A stretch of DNA of 64,000 bases from assembly GCF_042654245.1 (NCBI RefSeq), contig NZ_JBHSGI010000005.1, forward strand, positions 509,160 through 573,159, given 5' to 3'. Each line of letters starts with the position of its first letter. Position 1 is the first letter of the stretch. This document shows, piece after piece, positions 25,403 through 34,573 of the stretch. A program made the position numbers and the translations under genes. The DNA comes from Seohaeicola_A nanhaiensis (lineage in GTDB: Bacteria > Pseudomonadota > Alphaproteobacteria > Rhodobacterales > Rhodobacteraceae). The notes below the pieces were generated by a model that was not told the DNA's origin, did not search any database, and was given only the letters and a program-made list of their open reading frames with translations.

Positions 25403-25912
25403 ATGACCCTTCGCAGAGCGACCCAGTCCGACGCTTCCAGCCTTGCCGCCATCGCGATCGAGGTCTGGATCGGCACCTATCTCAAGAAGGGCGTCAGCGC
25501 CTTTTTTGCCGATTATGCGCTGGAGAACTTCACACCGGCAAAGATGCGGGCGCTGCTGCGCGACCCCGGACAGTTCATTCTGGTTTCGGAGAACGACGAA
25601 GGCATTGACGGGTTCATCCGGGTGTCACGCGCTAGCCCGGCCCCGGTTCCCGGTTGCTCGGACGTGGAAATCGCGACCTTCTACGTGCAGCCGCGCCATC
25701 ACGGCAAAGGGATCGGAAAGCGCCTGCTGGCCGCAGCGCTGGAGCATTGCGCCAAGATGAGCGCCGATTCGGTCTGGCTGACCACCAATGCGGAGAACGA
25801 TCCGGCCATCGCCTTCTATCTCGCCCTCGGTTTCGAAAAGGTTGGCGAGACGCATTTTCGCATTCAGGACCGGAGCTATCTGAACAACGTCTATGCGCTG
25901 ACAGTGCCCTGA
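25403..25912 (+). CDS. GNAT N-acetyltransferase
   Basis: A 169-aa single-domain GCN5-related acetyltransferase. The acetyl-CoA loop is VQPRHHGKGIGKRLL (Q/R-x-x-G-x-G) near residue 95, and TTNAENDPAIAFYLALGF is the usual C-terminal motif B. The substrate is not predictable. It follows glsA by 52 bp in the same direction and is convergent with mraY. Confidence 0.85.
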   Translation: MTLRRATQSDASSLAAIAIEVWIGTYLKKGVSAFFADYALENFTPAKMRALLRDPGQFILVSENDEGIDGFIRVSRASPAPVPGCSDVEIATFYVQPRHHGKGIGKRLLAAALEHCAKMSADSVWLTTNAENDPAIAFYLALGFEKVGETHFRIQDRSYLNNVYALTVP

Positions 25913-26023
25913 TGTGGCGGCGTGAAAGGGCAGCCGCAGGGCCAGAAAATGCGGCAGAACAACCCCACCCCAGAAAAATCAAGCATTTTCAGCCACTTGA
26001 CCCCCCGTCCTAGCTGGGACGCC

Positions 26024-27106
26024 CTAGCGGACCTTTAGCGTCGCCAGCCCGATCATCGCGAGGATCAGCGAAATGATCCAGAAGCGGATCACGATGGTCG
26101 GCTCGGCCCAGCCCTTCTTTTCATAGTGATGGTGGATCGGCGCCATCAGGAACACCCGCTTGCCGGTCCGCTTGAAGTAGAGAACCTGAATGATCACCGA
26201 CAGAGCCTCGACCACGAACAGACCGCCAACGATGGCCAGCACGATCTCGTGCTTGGTCGACACCGCGATGGCACCCAGCGCCCCACCCAGCGCGAGGCTG
26301 CCGGTATCGCCCATGAAGACCGCCGCGGGCGGGGCGTTGTACCACAGGAACCCCAGCCCCCCGCCGAAGAGCGCCGCGGTGAAGATCAGGATTTCGCCCG
26401 TGCCGGGAACATAGTGAACGTCCAGATATTCCGAAAACACCGCATGGCCGACGGCGTAGGAGATCACCCCAAGCGTGGTCGAAGCGATCATCACCGGCAT
26501 GATGGCCAGCCCGTCCAGCCCGTCGGTCAGGTTCACCGAATTGGCGGCTCCCACGATCACGCAGATCCCGAAGGGAATGTAGAGCAGACCCAGGTTGATC
26601 AGCGTGTTCTTGAACACCGGCAGGGCCAGTTGGCCCTGCAGCGCGGCCGGGTGATATTGCGCGGCCCAGAAGGTCGCGATACCCGCGATCAGGATACCGA
26701 GCAGCATCCGGACCTTGGCGGGCACGCCCTTGGTGTTCTGTTTCGAGACCTTCGCATAGTCGTCTGCGAAGCCGATCAGCGCATAGGCCAGCGTCACGAA
26801 AAGGACGAGCCAGATGAAGGGATTGTCAAGCCGCGCCCAGAGCAGTGTCGCCGTTGTCAGCGCGCCGACGATCAGCAGCCCGCCCATTGTCGGCGTGCCC
26901 GCCTTGACGAAGTGCCCCGCCGGACCATCGTCGCGGATCGGCTGGCCCTTGCCCTGCCGGCGGCGCAGCACCGCGATCAGCGGGCGGCCAAAGACAAAGC
27001 CGAACAGCAGCGCCGTCAGAAAGGCTCCACCCGCGCGGAACGTGATGTAGCGGAAGAGGTTGAAAAAGTCCCCGCCATCGCTGAGCGCGGTGAGCCAATA
27101 GAGCAT
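26024..27106 (-). CDS. mraY: Phospho-MurNAc-pentapeptide transferase
   Basis: A 360-aa, about 10-TM integral enzyme that forms lipid I from UDP-MurNAc-pentapeptide and undecaprenyl phosphate. Conserved aspartate motifs are DDYAKVSKQNTKG and NLTDGLDGLA. MGDTGSLALGGALG and the HHHYEKKGW magnesium/uridine region are also clear. It is the last gene of the mraZ cluster here, 12 bp after murF. The next gene on its far side (GNAT) is convergent, so mraY is the operon end. Confidence 0.97.
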   Translation of the reverse strand: MLYWLTALSDGGDFFNLFRYITFRAGGAFLTALLFGFVFGRPLIAVLRRRQGKGQPIRDDGPAGHFVKAGTPTMGGLLIVGALTTATLLWARLDNPFIWLVLFVTLAYALIGFADDYAKVSKQNTKGVPAKVRMLLGILIAGIATFWAAQYHPAALQGQLALPVFKNTLINLGLLYIPFGICVIVGAANSVNLTDGLDGLAIMPVMIASTTLGVISYAVGHAVFSEYLDVHYVPGTGEILIFTAALFGGGLGFLWYNAPPAAVFMGDTGSLALGGALGAIAVSTKHEIVLAIVGGLFVVEALSVIIQVLYFKRTGKRVFLMAPIHHHYEKKGWAEPTIVIRFWIISLILAMIGLATLKVR

Positions 27107-27118
27107 GTTGAAGAGATC

Positions 27119-28576
27119 CTACTCATCATCGTCAGGGCCACCGGCCCCGGAATCGCCGGGCGCCCCATGACCCATTTTCCGGATCGCGTCAACGATCCGC
27201 GCCATCTGCATCGATAACGAGCCCTTGACCAGCACAACATCGCCGCTGTCGAGCTTGTGGCGCACGCCCTTGGCCATCTCCTCGGACGTGGCGCACCAGC
27301 CCCCGCGCCGCGCTTCCGGCAGCGCGTCGTAGAGGTGCCGCATCAGGGGGCCGATGCAATGCACCGTGTCGATGGAGACCATCGCGGGATGATCGGCCAG
27401 CGCGGAATGCAACGCGGCCGCATCGGGGCCGAGTTCCTTCATGTCGCCCAGAAAGGCGATCCTGCGCCCCTGCGAAACCCGCCCCGTATCGTGGCGCACA
27501 CGCGCCGCAGCCAGCACCTCGAGCGAGGCGCCCGTCGAAGTGGGGTTGGCGTTGTAGGCGTCGTCATAAAGCTCCAGCGTCAGATCGGTCTCGACCGGGT
27601 CGAGACGGATCACTTCGCGAGTGCCCCGGCCCGAGACCGGCCGCCATCGTCCGATCGCCTGAAGGGCCAGCGCCAGGTCGGCGCCCAGCGCCTCGGCCGC
27701 GGCCAGGGCGCCCAGCGCATTCATGGCAAAGTGCTTGCCCGGTGTCGCCAGCTTGAACAGCACCGGTTCGCCCCGAGCCGTGGCTTGAACCACTGTGGTG
27801 TCCCCGGCCAGTTGCACGTCTTTCAGCACGTAGTCGTGTCCATGCCAGCCAAAGCCGATGTCGCGCATCCGCAGGTCAACTGCCTTGGCGGCGAGAATCG
27901 CAGCGGTTTCGATATCGTGGTTGATCACCGCGACGCCGCCCGGCTCGAGGCCTTCGAAGATCGCAGCTTTCTCCACCGCGATGGCCGGCACGTTCGGGAA
28001 GGCTTCGAGATGCACCGCAGCGACATTGGTGACCATGGCGACATGCGGCCGTGCCATACGCGCCAGCGGTGCAATCTCGCCCGGATGGTTCATGCCGATC
28101 TCGATCACCGCGAATTCGGTATCCGCGGGCATACGCGCCAGAGTCAGCGGCACACCCCAGTGATTGTTGTAACTGGCGACCGAGGCATGGGTGCGGCCCT
28201 GGTCGGACAGGATTTGCGCCAGCATCTCCTTGGTCGAGGTCTTGCCCACGCTGCCGGTGATCGCGACCACCTTGGCTCCGGTGCGCGCCCGACCCGCACG
28301 GCCCAGCGCTTCCAGCCCCGCCTGCACGTCCTTGACGATCAGCAAAGGCGCATCTGCCGCCACGCCTTCGGGCACATGTGTCACAAGTGCCGCCGCCGCG
28401 CCGCTGTCGAGCGCCTGGGCCACGAAGTCATGTCCATCGCGTGCGGCTTTGAGCGCGACGAAGAGATCGCCGGGCTGCAGCGTCCGCGTGTCAATGGATA
28501 CACCGCTTGCCGTCCAATCTGCCTTAGTCTTCCCGCCGGTGGCGGCAGCGGCCTCGGCCGCGGTCCAGAGTGTCAT
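27119..28576 (-). CDS. murF: UDP-MurNAc-tripeptide--D-Ala-D-Ala ligase
   Basis: A 485-aa Mur ligase adding D-Ala-D-Ala to complete the pentapeptide. The ATP loop is AITGSVGKTSTKEMLAQIL, followed by NNHWGVPLTLARM and IEIGMNHPGEI, which are specific to MurF. It overlaps the end of murE by 4 bp and precedes mraY by 12 bp. Confidence 0.96.
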   Translation of the reverse strand: MTLWTAAEAAAATGGKTKADWTASGVSIDTRTLQPGDLFVALKAARDGHDFVAQALDSGAAAALVTHVPEGVAADAPLLIVKDVQAGLEALGRAGRARTGAKVVAITGSVGKTSTKEMLAQILSDQGRTHASVASYNNHWGVPLTLARMPADTEFAVIEIGMNHPGEIAPLARMARPHVAMVTNVAAVHLEAFPNVPAIAVEKAAIFEGLEPGGVAVINHDIETAAILAAKAVDLRMRDIGFGWHGHDYVLKDVQLAGDTTVVQATARGEPVLFKLATPGKHFAMNALGALAAAEALGADLALALQAIGRWRPVSGRGTREVIRLDPVETDLTLELYDDAYNANPTSTGASLEVLAAARVRHDTGRVSQGRRIAFLGDMKELGPDAAALHSALADHPAMVSIDTVHCIGPLMRHLYDALPEARRGGWCATSEEMAKGVRHKLDSGDVVLVKGSLSMQMARIVDAIRKMGHGAPGDSGAGGPDDDE

Positions 28577-30060
28577 GGCAGCCCCCCGTCCAGAACGCTA
28601 AGGGCCATGCTGGCCTGCTCCACATCATCGAAGGGCAGCACGTCGTCGCCAACGATCTGACCTGTCTCATGACCCTTCCCGCAGATCATAAGCGCGTCGC
28701 CGGGCTCCAGCATGTCGACCCCGCGCAGGATCGCCTCGGCCCGGTCGCCCACCTCGGTTGCGTGGGGCGCGCCGTCCATCACGGCGGCGCGGATCGTCGC
28801 CGGCACTTCGGAGCGGGGATTGTCGTCGGTGACGATCACGACATCGGCGTATTCCGTCGCGGCCTTGCCCATCAGCGGGCGCTTGGCCCTGTCTCGGTCG
28901 CCCCCGGCGCCGATGATCGCGATGAGCCGTCCCATAACATGCGGACGCGCCGCAGCGAGAGCGGTGGCGATGGCGTCGGGGGTATGGGCGAAATCCACGA
29001 AGACAGCGGCACCATTCTGACGCCTCCCGGCCAATTGCATCCGGCCCCGCACCGTCGTCAGATGCGGCAGGGTATTGAACACATCCGCCGGCTCGTCGCC
29101 GCAGGCGATGGCCAGAGCGCAGGCCGTCAGCACGTTCGACGCCTGGAAACCGCCGATCAGATCAAGTCGGCTCTGAAACGTCTTGCCGCCAAAGGAAAAT
29201 CTCAGATCCTGCCCGGTCGCGTCAAACCGCTGCGCCAGCAGGCTCAGATCGCCGACGCCATGGCCCACGGTGATCACCCGCTGCCCGCGTGCGGCCGCGA
29301 TGGCGCGCATTTCGGCACCGCGCGGGTCGTCGATATTGATGACAGCGGTGCCTTCCTCGGGCAGAACCCGTCGAAAAAGTCCCGCCTTTGCTGCAAAGTA
29401 GGCCTCGAAGCTCGTGTGATAGTCGAGGTGGTCCTGGGAGAAATTCGTAAACCCGGCGGCCGTCAGACTGACGCCATCAAGGCGACGCTGTTCCAACCCG
29501 TGGGACGACGCCTCCATTGCCGCATGGGTGACCCCCGCAGCGGCGGCCTGCGCCAGAACGCGATGCAGGGTGATCGGTTCGGGCGTCGTATGCTTGAGCG
29601 GCGCGCTCCAGGCGCCCTCGACGCCGGTGGTGCCGACATTGACCGCGCTATGACCCAGTTCCGCCCAGATCTGCCGGGTGAAGGTGGCCACCGAGGTCTT
29701 GCCGTTGGTGCCGGTCACGGCAACCATGGTGGCCGGCTGCGCGCCGAACCAGAGAGCCGCAGTGTAGGCCAGCGTCTGGCGCGGATCGTCGCTCACGATC
29801 AACGCGGCCTGCGAGTCGGCCAGCGCCTCGGCAGCGATTTTGGCGCCCTGGGCGTCTGTCAGGATTGCCGCCGCGCCCTTGCCGAGTGCAAAGGATATGA
29901 ATTCGCCGCCGTGGACCTTCGTGCCGGGCAGAGCCGCGAAGAGGTGCCCAGGCCGGGTGTCGCGGCTGTCCACCGACAGGCCGGTGATCAGCGGATCCCG
30001 GCCGCCGATAGCGGTAAGGGCCAGCTGACGCAGCCGCTTGGAAGTTCCGTCCGACGCCAT
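28573..30060 (-). CDS. murE: UDP-MurNAc-dipeptide--meso-DAP ligase
   Basis: A 495-aa Mur ligase adding the third stem-peptide residue. The ATP loop is AVTGTNGKTSVATFTRQIW. The diagnostic VTDDNPRSE motif (DNPR) indicates meso-diaminopimelate as substrate. It begins 13 bp after the ftsI stop and ends in a 4-bp overlap with murF. Confidence 0.96.
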   Translation of the reverse strand: MASDGTSKRLRQLALTAIGGRDPLITGLSVDSRDTRPGHLFAALPGTKVHGGEFISFALGKGAAAILTDAQGAKIAAEALADSQAALIVSDDPRQTLAYTAALWFGAQPATMVAVTGTNGKTSVATFTRQIWAELGHSAVNVGTTGVEGAWSAPLKHTTPEPITLHRVLAQAAAAGVTHAAMEASSHGLEQRRLDGVSLTAAGFTNFSQDHLDYHTSFEAYFAAKAGLFRRVLPEEGTAVINIDDPRGAEMRAIAAARGQRVITVGHGVGDLSLLAQRFDATGQDLRFSFGGKTFQSRLDLIGGFQASNVLTACALAIACGDEPADVFNTLPHLTTVRGRMQLAGRRQNGAAVFVDFAHTPDAIATALAAARPHVMGRLIAIIGAGGDRDRAKRPLMGKAATEYADVVIVTDDNPRSEVPATIRAAVMDGAPHATEVGDRAEAILRGVDMLEPGDALMICGKGHETGQIVGDDVLPFDDVEQASMALSVLDGGLP

Positions 30061-30073
30061 GCCCGCCCCCCGT

Positions 30074-31858
30074 TCAGTTCGACGTCAGCTTTACCTCAGC
30101 GAGACGGGCGGGTTCAATCTCTGGTCGCAGACCCAGCAGCGGCGCGATCCGGGCGATCATCTCGGCGGCGACGGGCACCGCGGTCCAGCCGGCGGTGCGC
30201 CGCGCCTCGGTGCCCGAGGTCTCGACCGCTTCGTCCAGAGTAACGATCAGGACATATTTCGGATCGCTCACCGGGAACATTGTCGCAAAAGTGGCAATAA
30301 CCTTGTCTTCATAATATCCGCCCTGCGGCTTGGGCTTGTCGGCGGATCCAGTTTTTCCGGCCACCTGATAGCCCGGCACATCGCCAAAGCTGGCCGTTCC
30401 TTCGGTCACCACCTGGCGAAGCATGGTGCGCGAGGCCGCGGCGCTGGCTTCGGACATTACGCGCGGACCGTATTGGGGACCGGACTGCTTGAGAATCGTC
30501 GGGCTGACATAGTGACCGCCGTTGGCAATTGCCGCATAGGCGGCGGCCAGGTGCATCGGGCTGGCAGACAGGCCGTGCCCATAGGAAATCGTCATCGCGC
30601 TGAGTTCCGACCAATTCTTCGGCGTCAGCGGCTGCCCGCCGCGCGATTCGACCAGTTCCAGCGGAGTTGGCTCAAGAAGGCCGAGACCGCCCAGGAAGTC
30701 CTTTTGACGGTCGGCGCCGATCATCTGTGCAATACGGGCGGTACCGATGTTGGAAGACTTGACGATGATTTTCGAGACCGTCAACTCGCGCCCATAGTTG
30801 TGAAAGTCGGTGATCCGGAACTTGCCCCAGCGCAGCGGGCCGCGAATGTCGATCAGAGTGTCGGGTTGCACGAGGCCCAGGTCCATGGCCTGCGCCACTG
30901 CAAAGATCTTGAAAGTCGAGCCCAGCTCGTAAAGGCCCTGCACGGCCCGGTTGAACAACGGGCTGACCGACGGGTCGAATCCCGACGTCGGTGGCGCCGG
31001 GCGATCGTTCGGATCGAAATCGGGCAGGCTGACCATCGAGACGATCTCTCCCGTGTGCACGTCCATCAGGATCGATGTCGCGCCCTTGGCGTTCATCAGA
31101 CGCATCCCGCCGTAAAGAACGCGTTCGGATGCGGCTTGAACCGTCAGGTCCAGCGAGAGCGTCAGCGGCTTGCCCGCATTCGACGGATCGGCGAGATAGC
31201 CGTCGAACTGCTTTTCCACGCCGGCGACGCCCACCAGCTGCGCGGTGGTGACATCCTCTTCGCCAAACCGCGCGCCGCCCAGCACATGTGAGGCCAGCTT
31301 TCCGTTTGGATAAAGCCGCATCTCACGGCCGCCAAACAGGAGGCCCGGATCGCCGATATCATGCACCGCCTGCTTCTGCTCGGGGCTGATGCGTTTCTTG
31401 ATCCAGACGAATTTCCGTTTGCCGGTGAACTGCTTTATCAGGCGACCTTCATCCAGATCGGGGAAAATCTTGGCCAGCGCCTTGGCGGAATCGACCGGAT
31501 CGATCAGCATGGGCGGCTGCGCATAAAGCGAGTTGGTCTCGAAATTGGTTGCCAGAATCCGGCCCTGGCGATCGACGATGTCGGCGCGTTGCGCCGCAAT
31601 CGCGCTGCCGCCTGCACTGGCCAGAGGCTCGACAGGAACGGTCGTCGCCAGCACACCCATGCGAATCCCCACCACAGCAAAGGCCACGGTGAAGAAGGCA
31701 CCCAGCATGAGAAGCCGACCTTCGGCCCGCACCCGGGCCCGATCGCGCATCTCGGCGTGGCGGTGGCGCAGGTTCTCGCGTTCGATCTCCTCGGGGTTCT
31801 CGCCCCGGTCCCGTGCGGGCAGGATTCGCGCTAGGGGGCGAAGCGGCGTGCGGATCAT
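30074..31858 (-). CDS. ftsI: Peptidoglycan D,D-transpeptidase FtsI (PBP3)
   Basis: A 594-aa septal class B penicillin-binding protein. A cytoplasmic N-terminus is followed by one membrane anchor (LLMLGAFFTVAFAVVGIRMG, about residue 50). The transpeptidase motifs are STFK in YELGSTFKIFAVAQ, SSN in IVKSSNIGTA and KTG in VAGKTGSADKP. ATG 31858 overlaps the ftsL stop by 4 bp; the frame stays open to 32281 only because it crosses ftsL in another frame. Confidence 0.96.
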   Translation of the reverse strand: MIRTPLRPLARILPARDRGENPEEIERENLRHRHAEMRDRARVRAEGRLLMLGAFFTVAFAVVGIRMGVLATTVPVEPLASAGGSAIAAQRADIVDRQGRILATNFETNSLYAQPPMLIDPVDSAKALAKIFPDLDEGRLIKQFTGKRKFVWIKKRISPEQKQAVHDIGDPGLLFGGREMRLYPNGKLASHVLGGARFGEEDVTTAQLVGVAGVEKQFDGYLADPSNAGKPLTLSLDLTVQAASERVLYGGMRLMNAKGATSILMDVHTGEIVSMVSLPDFDPNDRPAPPTSGFDPSVSPLFNRAVQGLYELGSTFKIFAVAQAMDLGLVQPDTLIDIRGPLRWGKFRITDFHNYGRELTVSKIIVKSSNIGTARIAQMIGADRQKDFLGGLGLLEPTPLELVESRGGQPLTPKNWSELSAMTISYGHGLSASPMHLAAAYAAIANGGHYVSPTILKQSGPQYGPRVMSEASAAASRTMLRQVVTEGTASFGDVPGYQVAGKTGSADKPKPQGGYYEDKVIATFATMFPVSDPKYVLIVTLDEAVETSGTEARRTAGWTAVPVAAEMIARIAPLLGLRPEIEPARLAEVKLTSN

Positions 31859-32217
31859 GGGTTCTGCTCCTGTCCGATATTCGACACGTCGACCCCGTTG
31901 ACGATCTCGAGCGGCAAGGCGGATTCGGGCTCGGGCGGATAGGCCACCTCGTCGATCCGGCCGAATTGGTCGGCGCGCAGCGGCAGCAGACCAAGCCGGT
32001 CGAAGTTCAGTTCGGCCAGCTGCATCAGCCGCTCCGGCCGGTTGAGATAGGCCCATTCGGCCCGCAACACGCCCAGGCGCAATTGCGCGGTGCCGATCTC
32101 GCGCCGCAGCTGCTGAGTGTCTCGCAGCACCTGCTGGGTCGCATAATTCTCTCGATAGGCCCAGAAGGCCAGACCAAAGACCGACAGGGCTGTCAGCATG
32201 TAGATCAGGCTCTTCAA
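31855..32217 (-). CDS. ftsL: Cell division protein FtsL
   Basis: A 120-aa bitopic divisome protein with an N-terminal TM helix (LIYMLTALSVFGLAFWAYRE) and a periplasmic coiled-coil (about 28-62). It is identified mainly from size, topology and its position between rsmH and ftsI, overlapping both by 4 bp. It would work with FtsB/FtsQ to activate FtsWI. Confidence 0.9.
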   Translation of the reverse strand: MKSLIYMLTALSVFGLAFWAYRENYATQQVLRDTQQLRREIGTAQLRLGVLRAEWAYLNRPERLMQLAELNFDRLGLLPLRADQFGRIDEVAYPPEPESALPLEIVNGVDVSNIGQEQNP

Positions 32218-33209
32218 GACGGTCTCCTTTCGATTTCGGGCATGCCGATGTCACGGGCGGCGATGGGTCCCGCCGGCGCATCCGTGCGACGGCCTACACG
32301 CAGCCGCGCCGAGCGCGAGCGGGGATTGCTGGCCAGTTCCTCATCGTCCGCACCGATTGCCTTGCGGGTCACATCGGTGAAGCGTGGCGCCTCTTCGACC
32401 AGTTCGGGCGCATAGCGGTTGGCCCGCCCGGTCTGGCCGGCGCGTGCAGCGAAGAAGCGCTTGACCATGCGATCCTCGATGGAATGGAAGGTGACCACGG
32501 CCAGCATTCCCCCGGGCTTCAACGCCCGCTCGGCGGCCATGAGACCCTGGTGCAATTCGTCGTATTCAGCGTTCACGGCAATCCGCAGCGCCTGGAAGCT
32601 GCGTGTCGCCGGGTGTGACTGGCCGGGCTTGGCACGCGGCAGGCAGGATTCGACCAGCTTTGCCAATTCCAGCGTTCGGGTGATTGGCGCCTCTGCCCGG
32701 GCGCGCACGATCGCGCGCGCGATGCGGCGGCTGGCGCGTTCCTCGCCGAACTGGAACAGGATGTCGGCCAGATCCGCTTCGGACGCGGTATTCACGATAT
32801 CGGCGGCAGATATGCCATCCTGCGACATGCGCATGTCGAGAGGGCCGTCGCGCAGAAAGGAGAATCCGCGTTCGGCCTGGTCGAGCTGCATCGAAGAAAC
32901 CCCGAGGTCCAGCACCACGCCGTCGAGATCCTGCGCATAAGAGTCCATCTGCGAAAAGACTCCCGGCTGTTTTACCAGCCGCTCGCCATAGCGGTCGGCC
33001 CAGGACGCCGCCATTTCGAAGGCAAGCGGGTCGCGATCCACCGCGATGACCCGCTCTGCGCCCGCGTCGAGCAGCGCCCGGGTATAGCCTCCAGCACCAA
33101 AGGTGCCGTCAAGCCACGTGCCCGAAACCGGCGCGACTGCCGCCAGCAGAGGACGTAGCAGAACAGGGATGTGAGGATCAGTATCATGGCGGTCTCCCTT
33201 GTCATCCAT
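32214..33209 (-). CDS. rsmH: 16S rRNA m4C1402 methyltransferase RsmH
   Basis: A 331-aa SAM-dependent rRNA methyltransferase (former MraW). Motifs are HIPVLLRPLLAAV at the N-terminus, GTFGAGGYTRALLDAG (SAM site), VVLDLGVSSMQLDQAERGFS, and VVTFHSIEDRMVKRFF near the C-terminus. It starts 5 bp after mraZ and overlaps ftsL. Confidence 0.97.
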   Translation of the reverse strand: MDDKGDRHDTDPHIPVLLRPLLAAVAPVSGTWLDGTFGAGGYTRALLDAGAERVIAVDRDPLAFEMAASWADRYGERLVKQPGVFSQMDSYAQDLDGVVLDLGVSSMQLDQAERGFSFLRDGPLDMRMSQDGISAADIVNTASEADLADILFQFGEERASRRIARAIVRARAEAPITRTLELAKLVESCLPRAKPGQSHPATRSFQALRIAVNAEYDELHQGLMAAERALKPGGMLAVVTFHSIEDRMVKRFFAARAGQTGRANRYAPELVEEAPRFTDVTRKAIGADDEELASNPRSRSARLRVGRRTDAPAGPIAARDIGMPEIERRPS

Positions 33210-33214
33210 TGCCT

Positions 33215-33727
33215 TCAGCCACCCTCTTGCGGGATGGGCTCGTCGAGCAGGCTCAGCGGATCGAAATCTTCGGGCAGATCGTCGAGGGTTTCCTCGATCA
33301 GCGGATTTTCCTCGGTGTCATAGGTCACCGGGTTCCAGATCTGGAAGGTGTCGCCGGCGGCGATGAAGAAGGCCTCGCCTTCCAGGCCGATCTTTTCGCG
33401 CTGGCGCTGCGGAATCACGATGCGGCCGGTGTCATCGACGGTGGCGTTGAGGCTCTGGCCGTTGAACAGCCGCTCCAGCAACTTGCGCTCTTTCGAGCCG
33501 CGCGGCTTGGCCTTGATCTTGGCGTCGACCTCTTCGATCGCCTCCATCGTGTAGCATTCGAGGTATTTGCGACGGTGGTCGCCATAGACAATGACAAACT
33601 CGGGGTTCTGTCCGGTCTGCCAGTTCGGATCGCAGGCTTCGATCACACGGCGAAACGAGGCCGGAATGGATACCCGCCCCTTGCCGTCGATCTTGTTATG
33701 GGCTTCGCCCCTGAAGCTGCGGCTCAC
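33215..33727 (-). CDS. mraZ: Transcriptional regulator MraZ
   Basis: A 170-aa AbrB-fold DNA-binding protein, first gene of the division/cell-wall cluster. It has two SpoVT-AbrB repeats (about residues 5-60, with NKIDGKGRVSIPASFR, and about 85-135, with DTGRIVIPQRQREKIG). Family members bind arrays of TGGGN boxes with 5-bp spacers and autoregulate the mra operon. Two such arrays are found far upstream (34011-34035 and 34171-34195). Confidence 0.95.
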   Translation of the reverse strand: MSRSFRGEAHNKIDGKGRVSIPASFRRVIEACDPNWQTGQNPEFVIVYGDHRRKYLECYTMEAIEEVDAKIKAKPRGSKERKLLERLFNGQSLNATVDDTGRIVIPQRQREKIGLEGEAFFIAAGDTFQIWNPVTYDTEENPLIEETLDDLPEDFDPLSLLDEPIPQEGG

Positions 33728-34010
33728 GTTCGCCTGCCCTTTTGTCCGCGCCCCCGCGTCCAGTTAACCGGTCCCCAGAATGGAAAACGGCGAGTTGATC
33801 TGCTGCCACTGATCAACCCGCCGCCCTCGTCCCGCTTCGCGGGGTGTCCAGCTGCGCGTGCCACCTGGGGGGATGCTGCTCGCACACACGCCGGATCTCT
33901 GTTGTCTGATGAAGTCGATTTGCCTGTATGAAACCTTAGGTTTTTCTTTTTGTTATCGGGGCCTTGGGGTGACCCCGGTGTCGTCCTCATCCGATGAACA
34001 AGGGATGCCA

Positions 34011-34035
34011 TGGGAATTTATGGAAATCAACGGGA
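34011..34035 (+). promoter_or_regulatory. MraZ-box-like array 1
   Basis: TGGGA (34011), TGGAA (34021) and CGGGA (34031) are spaced exactly 10 bp apart, i.e. pentamers with 5-bp spacers, as in the TGGGN triple array bound by E. coli MraZ. It reads on the plus strand, opposite to mraZ, 284 bp upstream of the mraZ ATG. Confidence 0.5.
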
Positions 34036-34170
34036 AATTTTGCCAATCGGGCTTCAGGGCGCCCTTCCTCCACTTAAACAAGCCGCAATACCGGGACAAA
34101 CCCCTCAACAACGGCACACAAATTGTTTCCTCGGCCGCGCCAACCACTACATGTAGAACAGTGGGAGCAA

Positions 34171-34195
34171 GGCCACTTTCTCCCATAATTTCCCG
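34171..34195 (-). promoter_or_regulatory. MraZ-box-like array 2
   Basis: On the minus strand the pentamers CGGGA (34195-34191), TGGGA (34185-34181) and TGGCC (34175-34171) follow with 5-bp spacers, the same 10-bp period as array 1 and oriented with mraZ transcription. The mraZ ATG is about 440 bp downstream, which would mean a long leader. Confidence 0.5.
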
Positions 34196-34494
34196 TAAAA
34201 TTTCACCGGGCCGTGAGGTCTTCGCGATCGTTCATAATTTGTTCTCGTTCTTAGGCGCAGATTTGGCGCGACAGGGGCGCGAATCGTGACGAATCAAGGA
34301 AACCCGACGCCTCACCCGCGCATCAGAGAGAGCAGTGCCATGATTTCCCACTTTCCCCGCCCCGCATCTCGGAAGCGCCTGGATTTTGGGCGTGGAGGAT
34401 CCGAACCGCCCAGCCCCTCATCGATTTCCTGCGTCCCAGCCACATCTTTCTCCGGCCATGCACTTTCTGCATAGCAGCATTGAGCATTTCTGTA

Positions 34495-34522
34495 TTGTGC
34501 AGGTGCAGCATTCGATTATGTT
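34495..34522 (+). promoter_or_regulatory. Possible promoter of ccaF1-like/sRNA unit
   Basis: TTGTGC (34495-34500) and TATGTT (34517-34522) with a 16-bp gap could be a sigma-70-like promoter about 50 bp before the DUF1127 ATG. In R. sphaeroides the equivalent unit is transcribed from a heat-shock-type (RpoH) promoter, which I could not recognise here. Confidence 0.25.
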
Positions 34523-34573
34523 GAGGATCAAGTTGAGGCGCTAACGCAAGCCTCCGGAAGAACCGAGAAGACC

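Larger units (their letters stand above)
33728..34573. other. Long intergenic region mraZ/ccaF1-like
   Basis: No convincing gene is seen in these 846 bp; the frames that stay open lack family similarity. The central part (about 33,930-34,260) is visibly more AT-rich than its surroundings. It holds a plus-strand AAACCTTAGGTTT hairpin followed by a T-rich run (33931-33951), and two three-box MraZ-like arrays in opposite orientation. RNase P RNA, which might be expected near cell-division genes, was looked for and not found. Confidence 0.6.

Noticed and set aside
33858..34289. 143-aa frame in the mraZ upstream region
   Set aside because: No ribosome site, no family similarity, mixed composition; the region carries regulatory repeats instead.
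33728..34573. RNase P RNA (rnpB) next to mraZ
   Set aside because: I searched by eye for its conserved GAGGAAAGTCC core and did not find it.
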